Origin: Palsa-1188 sp050010575
GTDB taxonomy: Bacteria; Bacillota; DSM-12270; Thermacetogeniales; Thermacetogeniaceae
Assembly: GCA_050010575.1 (NCBI GenBank)
Contig: JBEKKU010000099.1
Location: 1 to 8,561, forward strand
Length of the DNA: 8,561 bases
Direction: 5' to 3'
In this document: one piece after another, positions 1-5,916 of the stretch
Layout of the letters: the number at the start of each line of letters is the position of its first letter
Numbering within the stretch: the first letter of the stretch is position 1
Position numbers and translations under genes: made by a program
Notes under the pieces: generated by a model
Told to the model about the DNA's origin: nothing
The model's input: the letters and a program-made list of their open reading frames with translations, nothing else
Database searches by the model: none

Positions 1-666
1 CTCAGAATTATAATAGGCGCTCTCGAAAAAGACCTTTCGGTCCTCCAGCACCTTAAGCAGTTTGTTTAATTGGATGGGGTGCAGTTCGCCGATCTCGTCT
101 AAGAAAAGGATGCCGCCGTGAGCTTTAGTGACCGCGCCGGGCTTGGGTTGGGGGATTCCAGCCATACCGAGGGGCCCCGCCCCCTGGTAGATCGGGTCGT
201 GCACGGAACCGATCAGTGGGTCGGCAATGCCCCGCTCGTCAAAACGGGCAGTATTAGCATCCAGTTCGATGAACTTGGCGTAGGTGCCGAAAGGCGAGCT
301 CGGGTTCTTCTTGGCCTCCTCCAGTACCAACCTGGCAACTGCGGTCTTGCCCACGCCAGGCGGGCCATAGACCAGCACATGCTGCGGGTTGGAGCAGCAG
401 AGAGCCGCCCGCAGGGCCTTCAGCCCGTTCTCCTGGCCGATGATCTCCTCGAAGCGCTGGGGGCGTGTCCGTTCAGACAATGGCTCTGCCAGAGAGATGC
501 GTCGCAGGGACTGGATCTTCTCCAGTTCCTTCTTTACCTCCCGGTCCACCGCCACCTTCGTCACCTGCTGCGTCCGGAGCAGGTTCCAGAAATAGAGGCC
601 GATCACAATTATGAAAAAGATCTGGATAAAAGTCAGTAGACCACTCAGGCCAAAGAAACTACCCAT
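1..666 (-). CDS. lonB: LonB, membrane-anchored Lon-type ATP-dependent protease, N-terminal part
   Basis: Partial: the reading frame runs off the window at base 1, leaving 222 residues. A hydrophobic segment at about residues 8-30 anchors the protein in the membrane, followed by a charged linker and an AAA+ domain. Walker A GPPGVGKT is at 101-108 and Walker B ILFLDE at 186-191. The stretches around RFDERGIADPLIGSVHDP (141-158) and GELHPIQLNKLLKVLEDRKV (193-212) match LonB as I know it from Bacillus. The Ser-Lys protease domain would lie beyond the edge. I chose the ATG at 666 because the family N-terminus begins just before the membrane segment. An AGGAG lies 11 bases upstream (678-682), slightly far. 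An in-frame ATG at 687 is the alternative and has no ribosome site. LonB degrades proteins at the membrane; in B. subtilis it is made in the forespore. It follows dedA after a 297-base gap, so it probably has its own promoter. Confidence 0.95.
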   Translation of the reverse strand, partial: MGSFFGLSGLLTFIQIFFIIVIGLYFWNLLRTQQVTKVAVDREVKKELEKIQSLRRISLAEPLSERTRPQRFEEIIGQENGLKALRAALCCSNPQHVLVYGPPGVGKTAVARLVLEEAKKNPSSPFGTYAKFIELDANTARFDERGIADPLIGSVHDPIYQGAGPLGMAGIPQPKPGAVTKAHGGILFLDEIGELHPIQLNKLLKVLEDRKVFFESAYYNSE

Positions 667-730
667 ATCAACCACGGCTCCTAACATAATGATTTCGCGG
701 CATGTATGCTTAAAAAATCTTGCCAGCAAA

Positions 731-761
731 ATTATTTCCAGAAACCGCAGTTTCTAACCAA
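731..761 (-). promoter_or_regulatory. Weak candidate promoter for lonB with an inverted repeat in the spacer
   Basis: On the minus strand, TTGGTT (756-761) and AATAAT (731-736) could be -35 and -10 boxes, but the 19-base spacer is long. The spacer contains a perfect 6-bp dyad, AGAAAC-TGCG-GTTTCT (740-755), which could be an operator or a small hairpin. No sigma-F or sigma-G type match was found by eye. The call is tentative. Confidence 0.25.
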
Positions 762-795
762 TTTTAAGGAAAACAATGGACAAGTGTCACCCGTA

Positions 796-865
796 GGGCT
801 CAGGCTCGCACCCTGAGACAGCGCCCAAGCAGGCCAACATGAAATAGCCGGTAATCGCCACCGGC
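796..865. repeat. Two inverted repeats in the dedA-lonB gap
   Basis: The gap of 667-963 contains no convincing gene. It holds two dyads with 6-bp perfect stems and 7-base loops: CTCAGG (799-804) with CCTGAG (812-817), and GCCGGT (847-852) with ACCGGC (860-865). The first can extend through GGGC (796-799) and GCCC (823-826) if six bases bulge out. Neither is followed by a T-tract on either strand, so they are poor intrinsic terminators. They may be part of a structured leader of lonB or a 3' end of the dedA transcript. No known riboswitch consensus was recognised. Confidence 0.5.
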
Positions 866-963
866 GGCTCCAAGGCTGAGGACTTTCAGTTACTATTTAG
901 CATTAATTGCGGCGAAACTAAAGCGATCGGCGTTCAGGGGATAAACATGGTTTGAAAGGAGTA

Positions 964-1557
964 TTACCTGCGGCGGCAGTGCCAGAGCCAGTACGCAATC
1001 AACAGGAGAATAGCGACCAGCAGCAGCAGGTCGGCCCGGTGGAACCAGGAGCTAACGATCTCCCAATGCACACCCAGAGTGAAGCCGACGTAGGTAAGAA
1101 ACAGGCTCCAGATCAGGGTACCCAGGAATGTATAGAGGGTGAAGAGAGTGATGTTCACCCGGGCCACCCCGGCCGGCAGGGAGATGAAGGTGCGGATTCC
1201 CGGCAAAAGCCGGGTGAAGAAGACCGTCCAGATGTCATACCGGTTAAACCAATTTTCAGCCATGGCGATCCGGCCTGGAGTCGCCCCGAAATACCGGCCG
1301 TAACGGTCGAGAAAGGGGCGCCCGCCGAAGAGCCCGATGTAATAGGAGGCCAGCGAGCCGATGGTCCCGCCGATGGTCCCGGCCAGGGCGGCGGCAAAGA
1401 AGGCGAGCTGGCCGGTGGAGACCAGGTAGCCGCCGAACGGCAGGATCAACTCGCTTGGTATGGGGATATTGCAGCTCTCGATCGCCATCAGAATTCCGAT
1501 CCCCCAGTACCCCAAGGAGGCAATGAAAGCAGTGACCTGCACGGCGATCCCTGTCAA
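964..1557 (-). CDS. DedA-family (VTT domain) integral membrane protein
   Basis: 197 residues, the usual size for bacterial DedA proteins. DedA proteins are thought to be proton-dependent lipid or undecaprenyl-phosphate flippases needed for membrane homeostasis. Visible signs: hydrophobic segments near 5-25, 36-60, 60-78, 135-160 and 176-193; the early acidic positions E27 and E36 around NIPIPSE; a glycine-rich GGTIGSLASYYIGLFGG block at 63-79; and the family's amphipathic motif FFTRLLPGIRTF with R116, P119 and R122. The spacing of R116 and R122 mirrors the essential arginine pair of the E. coli members. The C-terminus is basic (CRRR), as expected for a cytoplasmic tail. The start is uncertain: the only in-frame common start is TTG at 1557, while the strong GGAGG (1576-1580) lies 18 bases upstream of it. 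An AGGT 5 bases upstream may serve instead. The gene sits between the clpX terminator and lonB and has its own promoter, so a functional tie to the proteases is not implied. Confidence 0.9.
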   Translation of the reverse strand: MTGIAVQVTAFIASLGYWGIGILMAIESCNIPIPSELILPFGGYLVSTGQLAFFAAALAGTIGGTIGSLASYYIGLFGGRPFLDRYGRYFGATPGRIAMAENWFNRYDIWTVFFTRLLPGIRTFISLPAGVARVNITLFTLYTFLGTLIWSLFLTYVGFTLGVHWEIVSSWFHRADLLLLVAILLLIAYWLWHCRRR

Positions 1558-1606
1558 TATACCTATTTAAACCCACCTCCGGCTAGAAATTCAGCCCACA
1601 ATGATG

Positions 1607-1634
1607 ATTATATCATATCGCACTGCTCTGTTAC
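1607..1634 (-). promoter_or_regulatory. Sigma-A-type promoter of dedA
   Basis: A perfect TATAAT (1607-1612) is preceded after 16 bases by GTAACA (1629-1634), matching 4 of 6 bases of the -35 consensus. It lies just downstream of the clpX terminator and about 50 bases before the dedA start, giving a short leader that contains the GGAGGTGGG ribosome site. Confidence 0.65.
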
Positions 1635-1641
1635 TGAATCG

Positions 1642-1667
1642 TAAAAGGGGTGCTTTTCAGCACCCCT
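1642..1667 (-). terminator. Intrinsic terminator after clpX
   Basis: A perfect 9-bp stem AGGGGTGCT / AGCACCCCT closes a GAAA tetraloop on the minus strand and runs into TTTT. It starts 52 bases after the clpX stop codon. It separates the clpP-clpX unit from dedA. Confidence 0.88.
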
Positions 1668-1718
1668 CGCTTTATTGCTTTAAAAGACCGCCATCGCTCT
1701 GGAAACAGGAGACGCTGG

Positions 1719-2978
1719 TTAGGCGGTTTCCTCCCGCTTCTTCTTGCGGTCAACGGTGACCATGATCGGCTCCTCTTTCTTGGCGACGACCTCTTTGGTG
1801 ATCATGCACTTGGTGATGTCGTTCCGGGATGGGATCTCGTACATCACTTCCAACATGATATCCTCAAGGATCGCCCGCAACCCCCGGGCTCCGGTGTTCC
1901 GCTTGATGGCCTCCTTGGCCACGGCCTGCAGGGCGTCCTCCTTGAACTCCAGCGCCACTCCGTCCAGTTCGAACAACTTCTGGTACTGACGCACCAGGGC
2001 ATTCCGCGGCTCGGTCAGGATCCGGATCAGGGATTCCTCATCCAGGGCATCCAGGGTAACGATCACCGGCACCCGTCCTACAAACTCCGGGATCAAGCCA
2101 TACTTGAGCAAGTCCACTGGCAGGATCTGTTCCAGGATCGCCCCGATCTTCTGGTCCTTCCGGGAGCCCAACTCAGCCCCGAAGCCGATGGTTTTACTGC
2201 TGACCCGGTTCTGGATGATCTTGTCAACCCCCTCGAAGGCGCCACCGCAGATAAACAGGATGTTGGTGGTATCCAACTGGATGAACTCCTGATGCGGGTG
2301 CTTGCGGCCGCCCTGGGGCGGTACGCTGGCCACGGTGCCTTCCAGGATCTTCAGCAGTGCCTGCTGCACGCCCTCGCCGGAGACGTCCCGCGTAATCGAA
2401 GGGTTCTCCGACTTCCGGGCGATCTTGTCGATCTCGTCGATGTAGACGATACCCTTCTCGGCCTTCTCCACATCGTAATCGGCCGCCTGGATCAGCTTCA
2501 GGAGGATGTTTTCCACATCCTCTCCGACATAGCCGGCCTCGGTAAGAGAGGTGGCGTCAGCGATGGCAAACGGCACGTTCAGAATCCGGGCGAGGGTCTG
2601 GGCAAGCAGCGTCTTGCCGCAACCGGTAGGCCCCAACATGATGATATTGCTCTTCTGGAGCTCCACCTCGTCGACCTTGAGGCCGAGGTTGATGCGCTTA
2701 TAGTGATTGTAAACGGCGACAGACAGGGTTTTCTTGGCATGTTCCTGGCCGATCACGTACTGGTCCAGGATCTCCTTGATCTCCCTGGGCTTGGGAACAT
2801 CGCTTAACTCGAAACCCGCCTCTTCGCCGAGTTCCTCCTCAATGATCTCGTTGCAGAGTTCGATACACTCGTCGCAGATGTACACTCCGGGGCCAGCCAC
2901 CAGTTTCTTTACCTGGTCCTGCAGCTTGCCGCAAAAAGAGCACTTCAACTGCCCCTTGTCATCACCAAATTTATACAC
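1719..2978 (-). CDS. clpX: ClpX, ATP-dependent unfoldase subunit of the ClpXP protease
   Basis: 419 residues, essentially the family length. ClpX is a hexameric AAA+ ring that recognises tagged or native substrates, unfolds them with ATP and threads them into ClpP. The N-terminal zinc domain has C13, C16, C35 and C38. The ATPase shows Walker A GPTGCGKT (116-123), pore-1 loop GYVG (149-152), Walker B IVYIDE (177-182), the RKH loop (225-227), the ClpP-docking IGF loop (264-266), the likely arginine finger R302, and the sensor-2 motif GAR (363-365). All key residues are present. Translation starts at GTG, 8 bases after a perfect AAGGAGGT (2987-2994). The stop codon of clpP lies 21 bases upstream of the start, so the two genes are very probably one operon under the clpP promoter. 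In B. subtilis clpX is transcribed apart from clpP, so this arrangement is of the clostridial type. Confidence 0.99.
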   Translation of the reverse strand: MYKFGDDKGQLKCSFCGKLQDQVKKLVAGPGVYICDECIELCNEIIEEELGEEAGFELSDVPKPREIKEILDQYVIGQEHAKKTLSVAVYNHYKRINLGLKVDEVELQKSNIIMLGPTGCGKTLLAQTLARILNVPFAIADATSLTEAGYVGEDVENILLKLIQAADYDVEKAEKGIVYIDEIDKIARKSENPSITRDVSGEGVQQALLKILEGTVASVPPQGGRKHPHQEFIQLDTTNILFICGGAFEGVDKIIQNRVSSKTIGFGAELGSRKDQKIGAILEQILPVDLLKYGLIPEFVGRVPVIVTLDALDEESLIRILTEPRNALVRQYQKLFELDGVALEFKEDALQAVAKEAIKRNTGARGLRAILEDIMLEVMYEIPSRNDITKCMITKEVVAKKEEPIMVTVDRKKKREETA

Positions 2979-2999
2979 GCGGTCACACCTCCTTAGGGA

Positions 3000-3614
3000 C
3001 TAGCCCACTTTCTCCCCGGGTCGGGAAGTCATCACCTCATCGATAATCCCGTATTCCTTAGCCTCTGAAGCGCTCATGAAAAAGTCCCGCTCAGTGTCGT
3101 GCTGGATCTTCTCCAGCGGCTGCCCGGTCAACTCCACCATGATCTGGTTCAACTGTTCCCGGACCCTGATGATCCGTCTGGCGTGGATCTCGATGTCCGT
3201 GGCCTGGCCCTGGGTTCCGCCTGAGGGCTGGTGAATCAGGATCTCGCTGTTGGGAGTGGCAGAGCGTTTTCCTTTGGCGCCGGCTGCCAGTAAAAATGCC
3301 CCCATGCTCGCCGCCAGGCCGATGCAGATGGTGGACACGTCCGGCTTAACATACTTCATGGTATCGTAGATGGCCATTCCGGCGGTGATCATGCCCCCCG
3401 GAGAGTTGATATAGAGGTAGATATCCTTATCCGGGTCCTCTGCCTCCAGAAACAGCATCTGAGCAATTACCAGATTCGCCATATGGTCATCGATCGGCGT
3501 TCCCAAAAACACGATCCGGTCCTTCAACAGCCTGGAGTAGATGTCGTAAGCCCGCTCGCCCCGGCTGGTCTGCTCCACCACCATCGGGACCAGGTACTGC
3601 CCTGTCGTTGTCAT
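3000..3614 (-). CDS. clpP: ClpP, serine peptidase subunit of Clp proteases
   Basis: 204 residues, close to the family's usual 195-207. ClpP forms a double heptameric chamber in the cytoplasm that cuts substrates fed by ClpX or ClpC. The catalytic triad is S103 (in GLAASMGAF), H128 (in ILIHQPSGG) and D177 (in TERDFFM). The conserved entry-region stretch LVPMVVEQTSRGERAYDIYS occupies 8-27, and the oxyanion-region glycines INSPGG lie at 69-74. Start is ATG with a GGGTGA about 6 bases upstream. The first residues, MTTTGQY, extend a little beyond the shorter Bacillus form and may be a short trimmed propeptide. It is first in a two-gene operon with clpX and has a CtsR-like operator on its promoter, implying heat and misfolding stress control. 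Confidence 0.99.
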   Translation of the reverse strand: MTTTGQYLVPMVVEQTSRGERAYDIYSRLLKDRIVFLGTPIDDHMANLVIAQMLFLEAEDPDKDIYLYINSPGGMITAGMAIYDTMKYVKPDVSTICIGLAASMGAFLLAAGAKGKRSATPNSEILIHQPSGGTQGQATDIEIHARRIIRVREQLNQIMVELTGQPLEKIQHDTERDFFMSASEAKEYGIIDEVMTSRPGEKVG

Positions 3615-3674
3615 CTTGATTCACCCGCTTTCTAACTATCTATTTTATTCAATTTAACTAACGGAAAACCTTTT

Positions 3675-3691
3675 TTTAACTTTCTTTGACT
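3675..3691 (-). promoter_or_regulatory. CtsR-like operator upstream of clpP
   Basis: The minus strand reads AGTCAAA-GAA-AGTTAAA, a tandem heptad matching the CtsR consensus RGTCAAA-NAN-RGTCAAA with one mismatch (T for C in the second heptad). It begins 3 bases after the -10 box and so covers the expected transcription start, the classic position for repression. CtsR is the class III heat-shock repressor of Firmicutes; its gene is not in this window. Confidence 0.8.
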
Positions 3692-3694
3692 AAT

Positions 3695-3722
3695 ACTATA
3701 CCAAAGTTTTATTGTGGGTAAA
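3695..3722 (-). promoter_or_regulatory. Sigma-A-type promoter of clpP-clpX
   Basis: TATAGT (3695-3700) and TTTACC (3717-3722) are separated by 16 bases; they match 5 of 6 and 4 of 6 consensus positions. The -35 box overlaps the T-tract of the tig terminator, so the two units are packed tightly. The CtsR-like operator follows at once. Confidence 0.65.
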
Positions 3723-3751
3723 AGGGGCCGCGAGAAAAAGTCTCGCGGCCC
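3720..3751 (-). terminator. Intrinsic terminator after tig
   Basis: A perfect 11-bp GC-rich stem GGGCCGCGAGA / TCTCGCGGCCC with a 5-base loop is followed on the minus strand by CTTTTA. It starts 70 bases after the tig stop codon and separates tig from clpP. Confidence 0.88.
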
Positions 3752-3821
3752 TGCCGTACTTCATCATGCTATCCGCGTCCGGAGCTTACGTCAACAGCAA
3801 ATTATACAGCAGAGCAATCAT

Positions 3822-5234
3822 TCAGGAATTATCTGCCGAAACCTCACCGGCTGCTTCCGGTTGGGAGGCGGCCGTTTCCGCCGCTTCCTGAACTTGCGCT
3901 GTTCCTGCCTGCGGGGCAGCACTCGGCTCCTCCACTGGTTTAGGCGGCACAGCTTTGGCGTTGTCCGACAGGAACTTCTGCACCTTATCCAGCAACAAGC
4001 CTTTTTCAAAAGCGCCCAACTGGCCCTTGTCCTCCAGAGTCTTACGCAGCTTGGCTGACTCCATGCCATATTGGGCTGCCGTATCGCTTACTTCCTGCTC
4101 CAGCTCTTCCGGGGCAATCTTCAGGCCCTCGGCCTTGGCGATGGCGCTGAACACCAGCCGTCCTTTGACGACTTCCCTTGCTCTGGCTTCGAGATCCGCC
4201 TTCAAGGCTTCCGGCTCCTTCTTCACCAGGTGCAGGTAGGTGTCCAGGTCCAACTTCTGGGATGAGAGGTTGCGGGCGAATTCCCCATATTCTTGCTGCA
4301 ATTGCTCTTCAACCAGCGACGCCGGCGGTTCCACCTCTGCCTGGGCTACCACCTGGTTGACCACCCGCTCGGCAAAGATGCGCTTGGCGTTATAATTACC
4401 TACTTCGTCCAGCTTATTTTTTATCTGGACTTTAAATTCATCCAGAGTGGTACAATCGCTGATATCCCTGGCAAACTCATCGTCAATGAGGCTTAACTCC
4501 TTGTGTTTGACCCCGGTCACCTTGACCTTGAATTGGGCCTCTTTCTCTGCCAGTTCTGAAACCTGGAACATCGACGGCAGTTGCAGGGTGAACTCCAACT
4601 CCTGGCCGGCTTTAGCATCCAGCAGGTGAGCGTCGAAACCCGGAATGAACTTGTGAGTGCCAATTTCTATGGATCTTTCCTTGCCCGCCAGGCGGGGCTC
4701 CGGTTTGCCGTCAATGGCCGCCTCATAGTCGACGACGGCGATGTCGCCATCGCTGGCCGGCTCCTCCCCGGCGTCGATCAACCGGGCATGGCGTTGTTGC
4801 AGCATCTGTAAGTGGGCTTCGACCTCGTCATCCCCCACCTTGACCTCCGGCATCTCTGCTTCTATCCCTTTATACTCACCCAGCTTGACCTCAGGCAGCA
4901 CTTCCACCTTCACCTTGAAGATGAGCGGCTTGCCCTGCTCCATCTGGATAACATCCATCTCCGGCTTGCTGATCGGCTCGATGTCGTGCTCCTTGACCGC
5001 ATCCTGGTAAGCCTGGAGAACCAGGATGTCCAGAGCATCCTCGTAAAGCACTTCCTTACCCATGCGAGCTTCAAGGATCGAGCGCGGCACGCGCCCCTTG
5101 CGAAAACCGGGAATATTGATGCGCTTGACCACCCGGTAGTAAGCCTTGCCCAGGGCTTCGTCCACCTGTTCTACGGGCACTTCTACCTGCAGGGCGATCT
5201 GGTTGCTCTCTAGCCTTTCCAGAGATGCTTGCAT
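3822..5234 (-). CDS. tig: Trigger factor, ribosome-bound chaperone and peptidyl-prolyl isomerase
   Basis: 470 residues against a usual 425-435. Trigger factor binds the ribosome near the exit tunnel and shields nascent chains. The ribosome-binding signature GFRKGRVP is at 43-50 with the F44-R45-K46 contact. The FKBP-type isomerase domain spans about 160-245 (DGDIAVVDYEAAIDGK at its start, IPGFDAHLLDAKAGQ at 197-211). The helical chaperone body occupies about 115-150 and 250-425. Beyond the normal end near residue 428 is a low-complexity acidic tail of about 42 residues rich in Ala, Pro, Glu, Gln and Ser, which accounts for the extra length. Start is ATG preceded by GGGAGGAG 5 bases away. I see no separate promoter between it and the upstream tRNA-Leu, so it may be co-transcribed with the tRNA. 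A strong terminator follows. Confidence 0.98.
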   Translation of the reverse strand: MQASLERLESNQIALQVEVPVEQVDEALGKAYYRVVKRINIPGFRKGRVPRSILEARMGKEVLYEDALDILVLQAYQDAVKEHDIEPISKPEMDVIQMEQGKPLIFKVKVEVLPEVKLGEYKGIEAEMPEVKVGDDEVEAHLQMLQQRHARLIDAGEEPASDGDIAVVDYEAAIDGKPEPRLAGKERSIEIGTHKFIPGFDAHLLDAKAGQELEFTLQLPSMFQVSELAEKEAQFKVKVTGVKHKELSLIDDEFARDISDCTTLDEFKVQIKNKLDEVGNYNAKRIFAERVVNQVVAQAEVEPPASLVEEQLQQEYGEFARNLSSQKLDLDTYLHLVKKEPEALKADLEARAREVVKGRLVFSAIAKAEGLKIAPEELEQEVSDTAAQYGMESAKLRKTLEDKGQLGAFEKGLLLDKVQKFLSDNAKAVPPKPVEEPSAAPQAGTAQVQEAAETAASQPEAAGEVSADNS

Positions 5235-5369
5235 TTATGCTCCTCCCAATTTCTTACTGCTAGCTATTATTGGCGCTAAGCTGCAGAACCCGTTGCCATC
5301 CAGTGCGTACCATGACCACAAGCCTCCTGCTCAGCCCGTTTTGAACATTTTTCCCGGTTAATTCTGACA

Positions 5370-5454
5370 TGGTGCGGGAGAAGGGACTCGAACCCTTAAG
5401 GGAAAACCCACCGGATCCTAAGTCCGGCGCGTCTGCCAATTCCGCCACTCCCGC
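5370..5454 (-). tRNA. tRNA-Leu (anticodon UAG)
   Basis: Class II cloverleaf of 85 bases. The acceptor stem GCGGGAG (5448-5454) pairs with CTCCCGC, followed by A and an encoded CCA (5370-5372). The anticodon arm CCGGA-CTTAGGA-TCCGG gives anticodon TAG (5418-5420), reading CUA and other CUN leucine codons. A long variable arm GGG-TTTT-CCC marks it as leucine type, and the T loop GGTTCGAGTCC is intact. It lies 135 bases before tig on the same strand. Confidence 0.97.
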
Positions 5455-5467
5455 GGCTCACGTAGCC

Positions 5468-5496
5468 ATAATAGCACCGCTCCTATGTTTCGTCAA
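5468..5496 (-). promoter_or_regulatory. Sigma-A-type promoter of tRNA-Leu (and possibly tig)
   Basis: TTGACG (5491-5496) and TATTAT (5468-5473) are spaced by exactly 17 bases, each with 5 of 6 consensus matches. This is the strongest promoter in the window. Transcription would start about 7 bases before the mature tRNA 5' end. Confidence 0.85.
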
Positions 5497-5558
5497 GCGC
5501 CCGGAGACAGGCAGTTCTAGCAATTGGCAATCCCCTTAACAGATTCCAGCTGCCTTTT

Positions 5559-5597
5559 GGGTACATCGTGGGATACATTCAGGCAAAAGGGTTACAT
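5559..5597 (+). repeat. Triple GGG(N)TACAT repeat upstream of the 36-residue ORF
   Basis: Three near copies occur in 39 bases: GGGTACAT (5559-5566), GGGATACAT (5570-5578) and GGGTTACAT (5589-5597). Their starts are 11 and 19 bases apart. They lie 58-96 bases before the small membrane protein gene at 5655, where a promoter or regulator site would be expected. No clean -35/-10 pair is visible nearby. Function unknown. Confidence 0.4.
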
Positions 5598-5654
5598 TAA
5601 ATTGTACGCACCTCATTCAGCCTGTGGTCTTGGTAAATACGGGAGGCAGAGGCA

Positions 5655-5765
5655 ATGTTCGAAAAAACACTGGCAGTTCTGCTACTGCTCCTGCTGGGGA
5701 GCACCATGCTCTACAACGTGATTACCCGGGTCATCGCGCCTCTCCGCAAACCTCCCAAGAACTGA
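5655..5765 (+). CDS. Small single-pass membrane protein, 36 residues, unknown function
   Basis: I do not recognise a family. The frame encodes 36 residues starting MFEKTLAVLLLLLLGSTM. A leucine-rich transmembrane segment spans about residues 5-23. A short basic, proline-containing tail ends in RKPPKN, so the positive-inside rule suggests the C-terminus is cytoplasmic. The start ATG is 8 bases after GGGAGG (5641-5646), a good ribosome site. The hydrophobic block followed by a basic tail is typical of real small membrane proteins rather than of a chance frame. Overlapping longer frames in this stretch lack a ribosome site and do not look like proteins. It stands alone, with hairpins downstream and another small membrane protein gene facing it. 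It could be a regulatory peptide, but nothing shows this. Confidence 0.6.
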   Translation: MFEKTLAVLLLLLLGSTMLYNVITRVIAPLRKPPKN

Positions 5766-5805
5766 TCCTGCCAGGTTGCAGAAGCCCAGGCTATCGGATA
5801 AATTA

Positions 5806-5830
5806 AACCCCACCAGCGCGATGTGGGGTT
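5806..5830. repeat. Inverted repeat between the two small genes
   Basis: AACCCCAC (5806-5813) pairs perfectly with GTGGGGTT (5823-5830) around a 9-base loop, 40 bases after the stop of the 36-residue gene. Read on the plus strand it is followed by AATGATG, not a T-tract. Read on the minus strand it is followed by TAATTTAT, which is T-rich but interrupted. It may help end transcription from either side. Confidence 0.5.
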
Positions 5831-5865
5831 AATGATGAGCTTGAGCCGCCTTTGGCCTCAATAAC

Positions 5866-5893
5866 ACGCCCCGGGGTGTACCCGGGACGTTTT
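5866..5893 (+). terminator. Candidate intrinsic terminator between the convergent small genes
   Basis: ACG-C-CCCGGG, a 5-base loop, then CCCGGG-A-CGT forms a GC-rich hairpin with one mismatch and runs into TTTTC on the plus strand. It lies 100 bases after the 36-residue gene and 23 bases after the end of the facing 45-residue gene. It could therefore stop transcripts from both sides, though the minus-strand T-tract is poor. Confidence 0.5.
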
Positions 5894-5916
5894 CATGGCA
5901 ACTGGAGTGCCCCTGA

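Noticed and set aside
118..639. Plus-strand 173-residue frame at the left edge
   Set aside because: It is antisense to the lonB reading frame, which shows Walker motifs and family sequence.
685..710. Possible sporulation sigma-F/G promoter directly before lonB (GCATA element)
   Set aside because: The -35-like GCATA has no properly spaced -10 partner and would leave no leader before the start codon.
776..796. Six-codon frame MDKCHP with an AAGGA upstream on the plus strand
   Set aside because: Both neighbouring genes are on the minus strand and no plus-strand gene follows; too short to support.
952..1644. Plus-strand 230-residue frame opposite dedA
   Set aside because: It is the antisense shadow of the DedA protein, with low-complexity composition and no family features.
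1650..2807. Plus-strand 385-residue frame opposite clpX
   Set aside because: It is an antisense shadow created by the GC-rich codon pattern of clpX; ClpX itself is certain.
5260..5448. Minus-strand 62-residue frame beginning MAELADAPDLGSGG
   Set aside because: It is the well-known translation artefact of a tRNA-Leu gene; the DNA folds as a complete tRNA with promoter and CCA.
5524..5721. Plus-strand 65-residue frame starting at TTG
   Set aside because: It lacks a ribosome site and protein-like composition and overlaps the better 36-residue frame.
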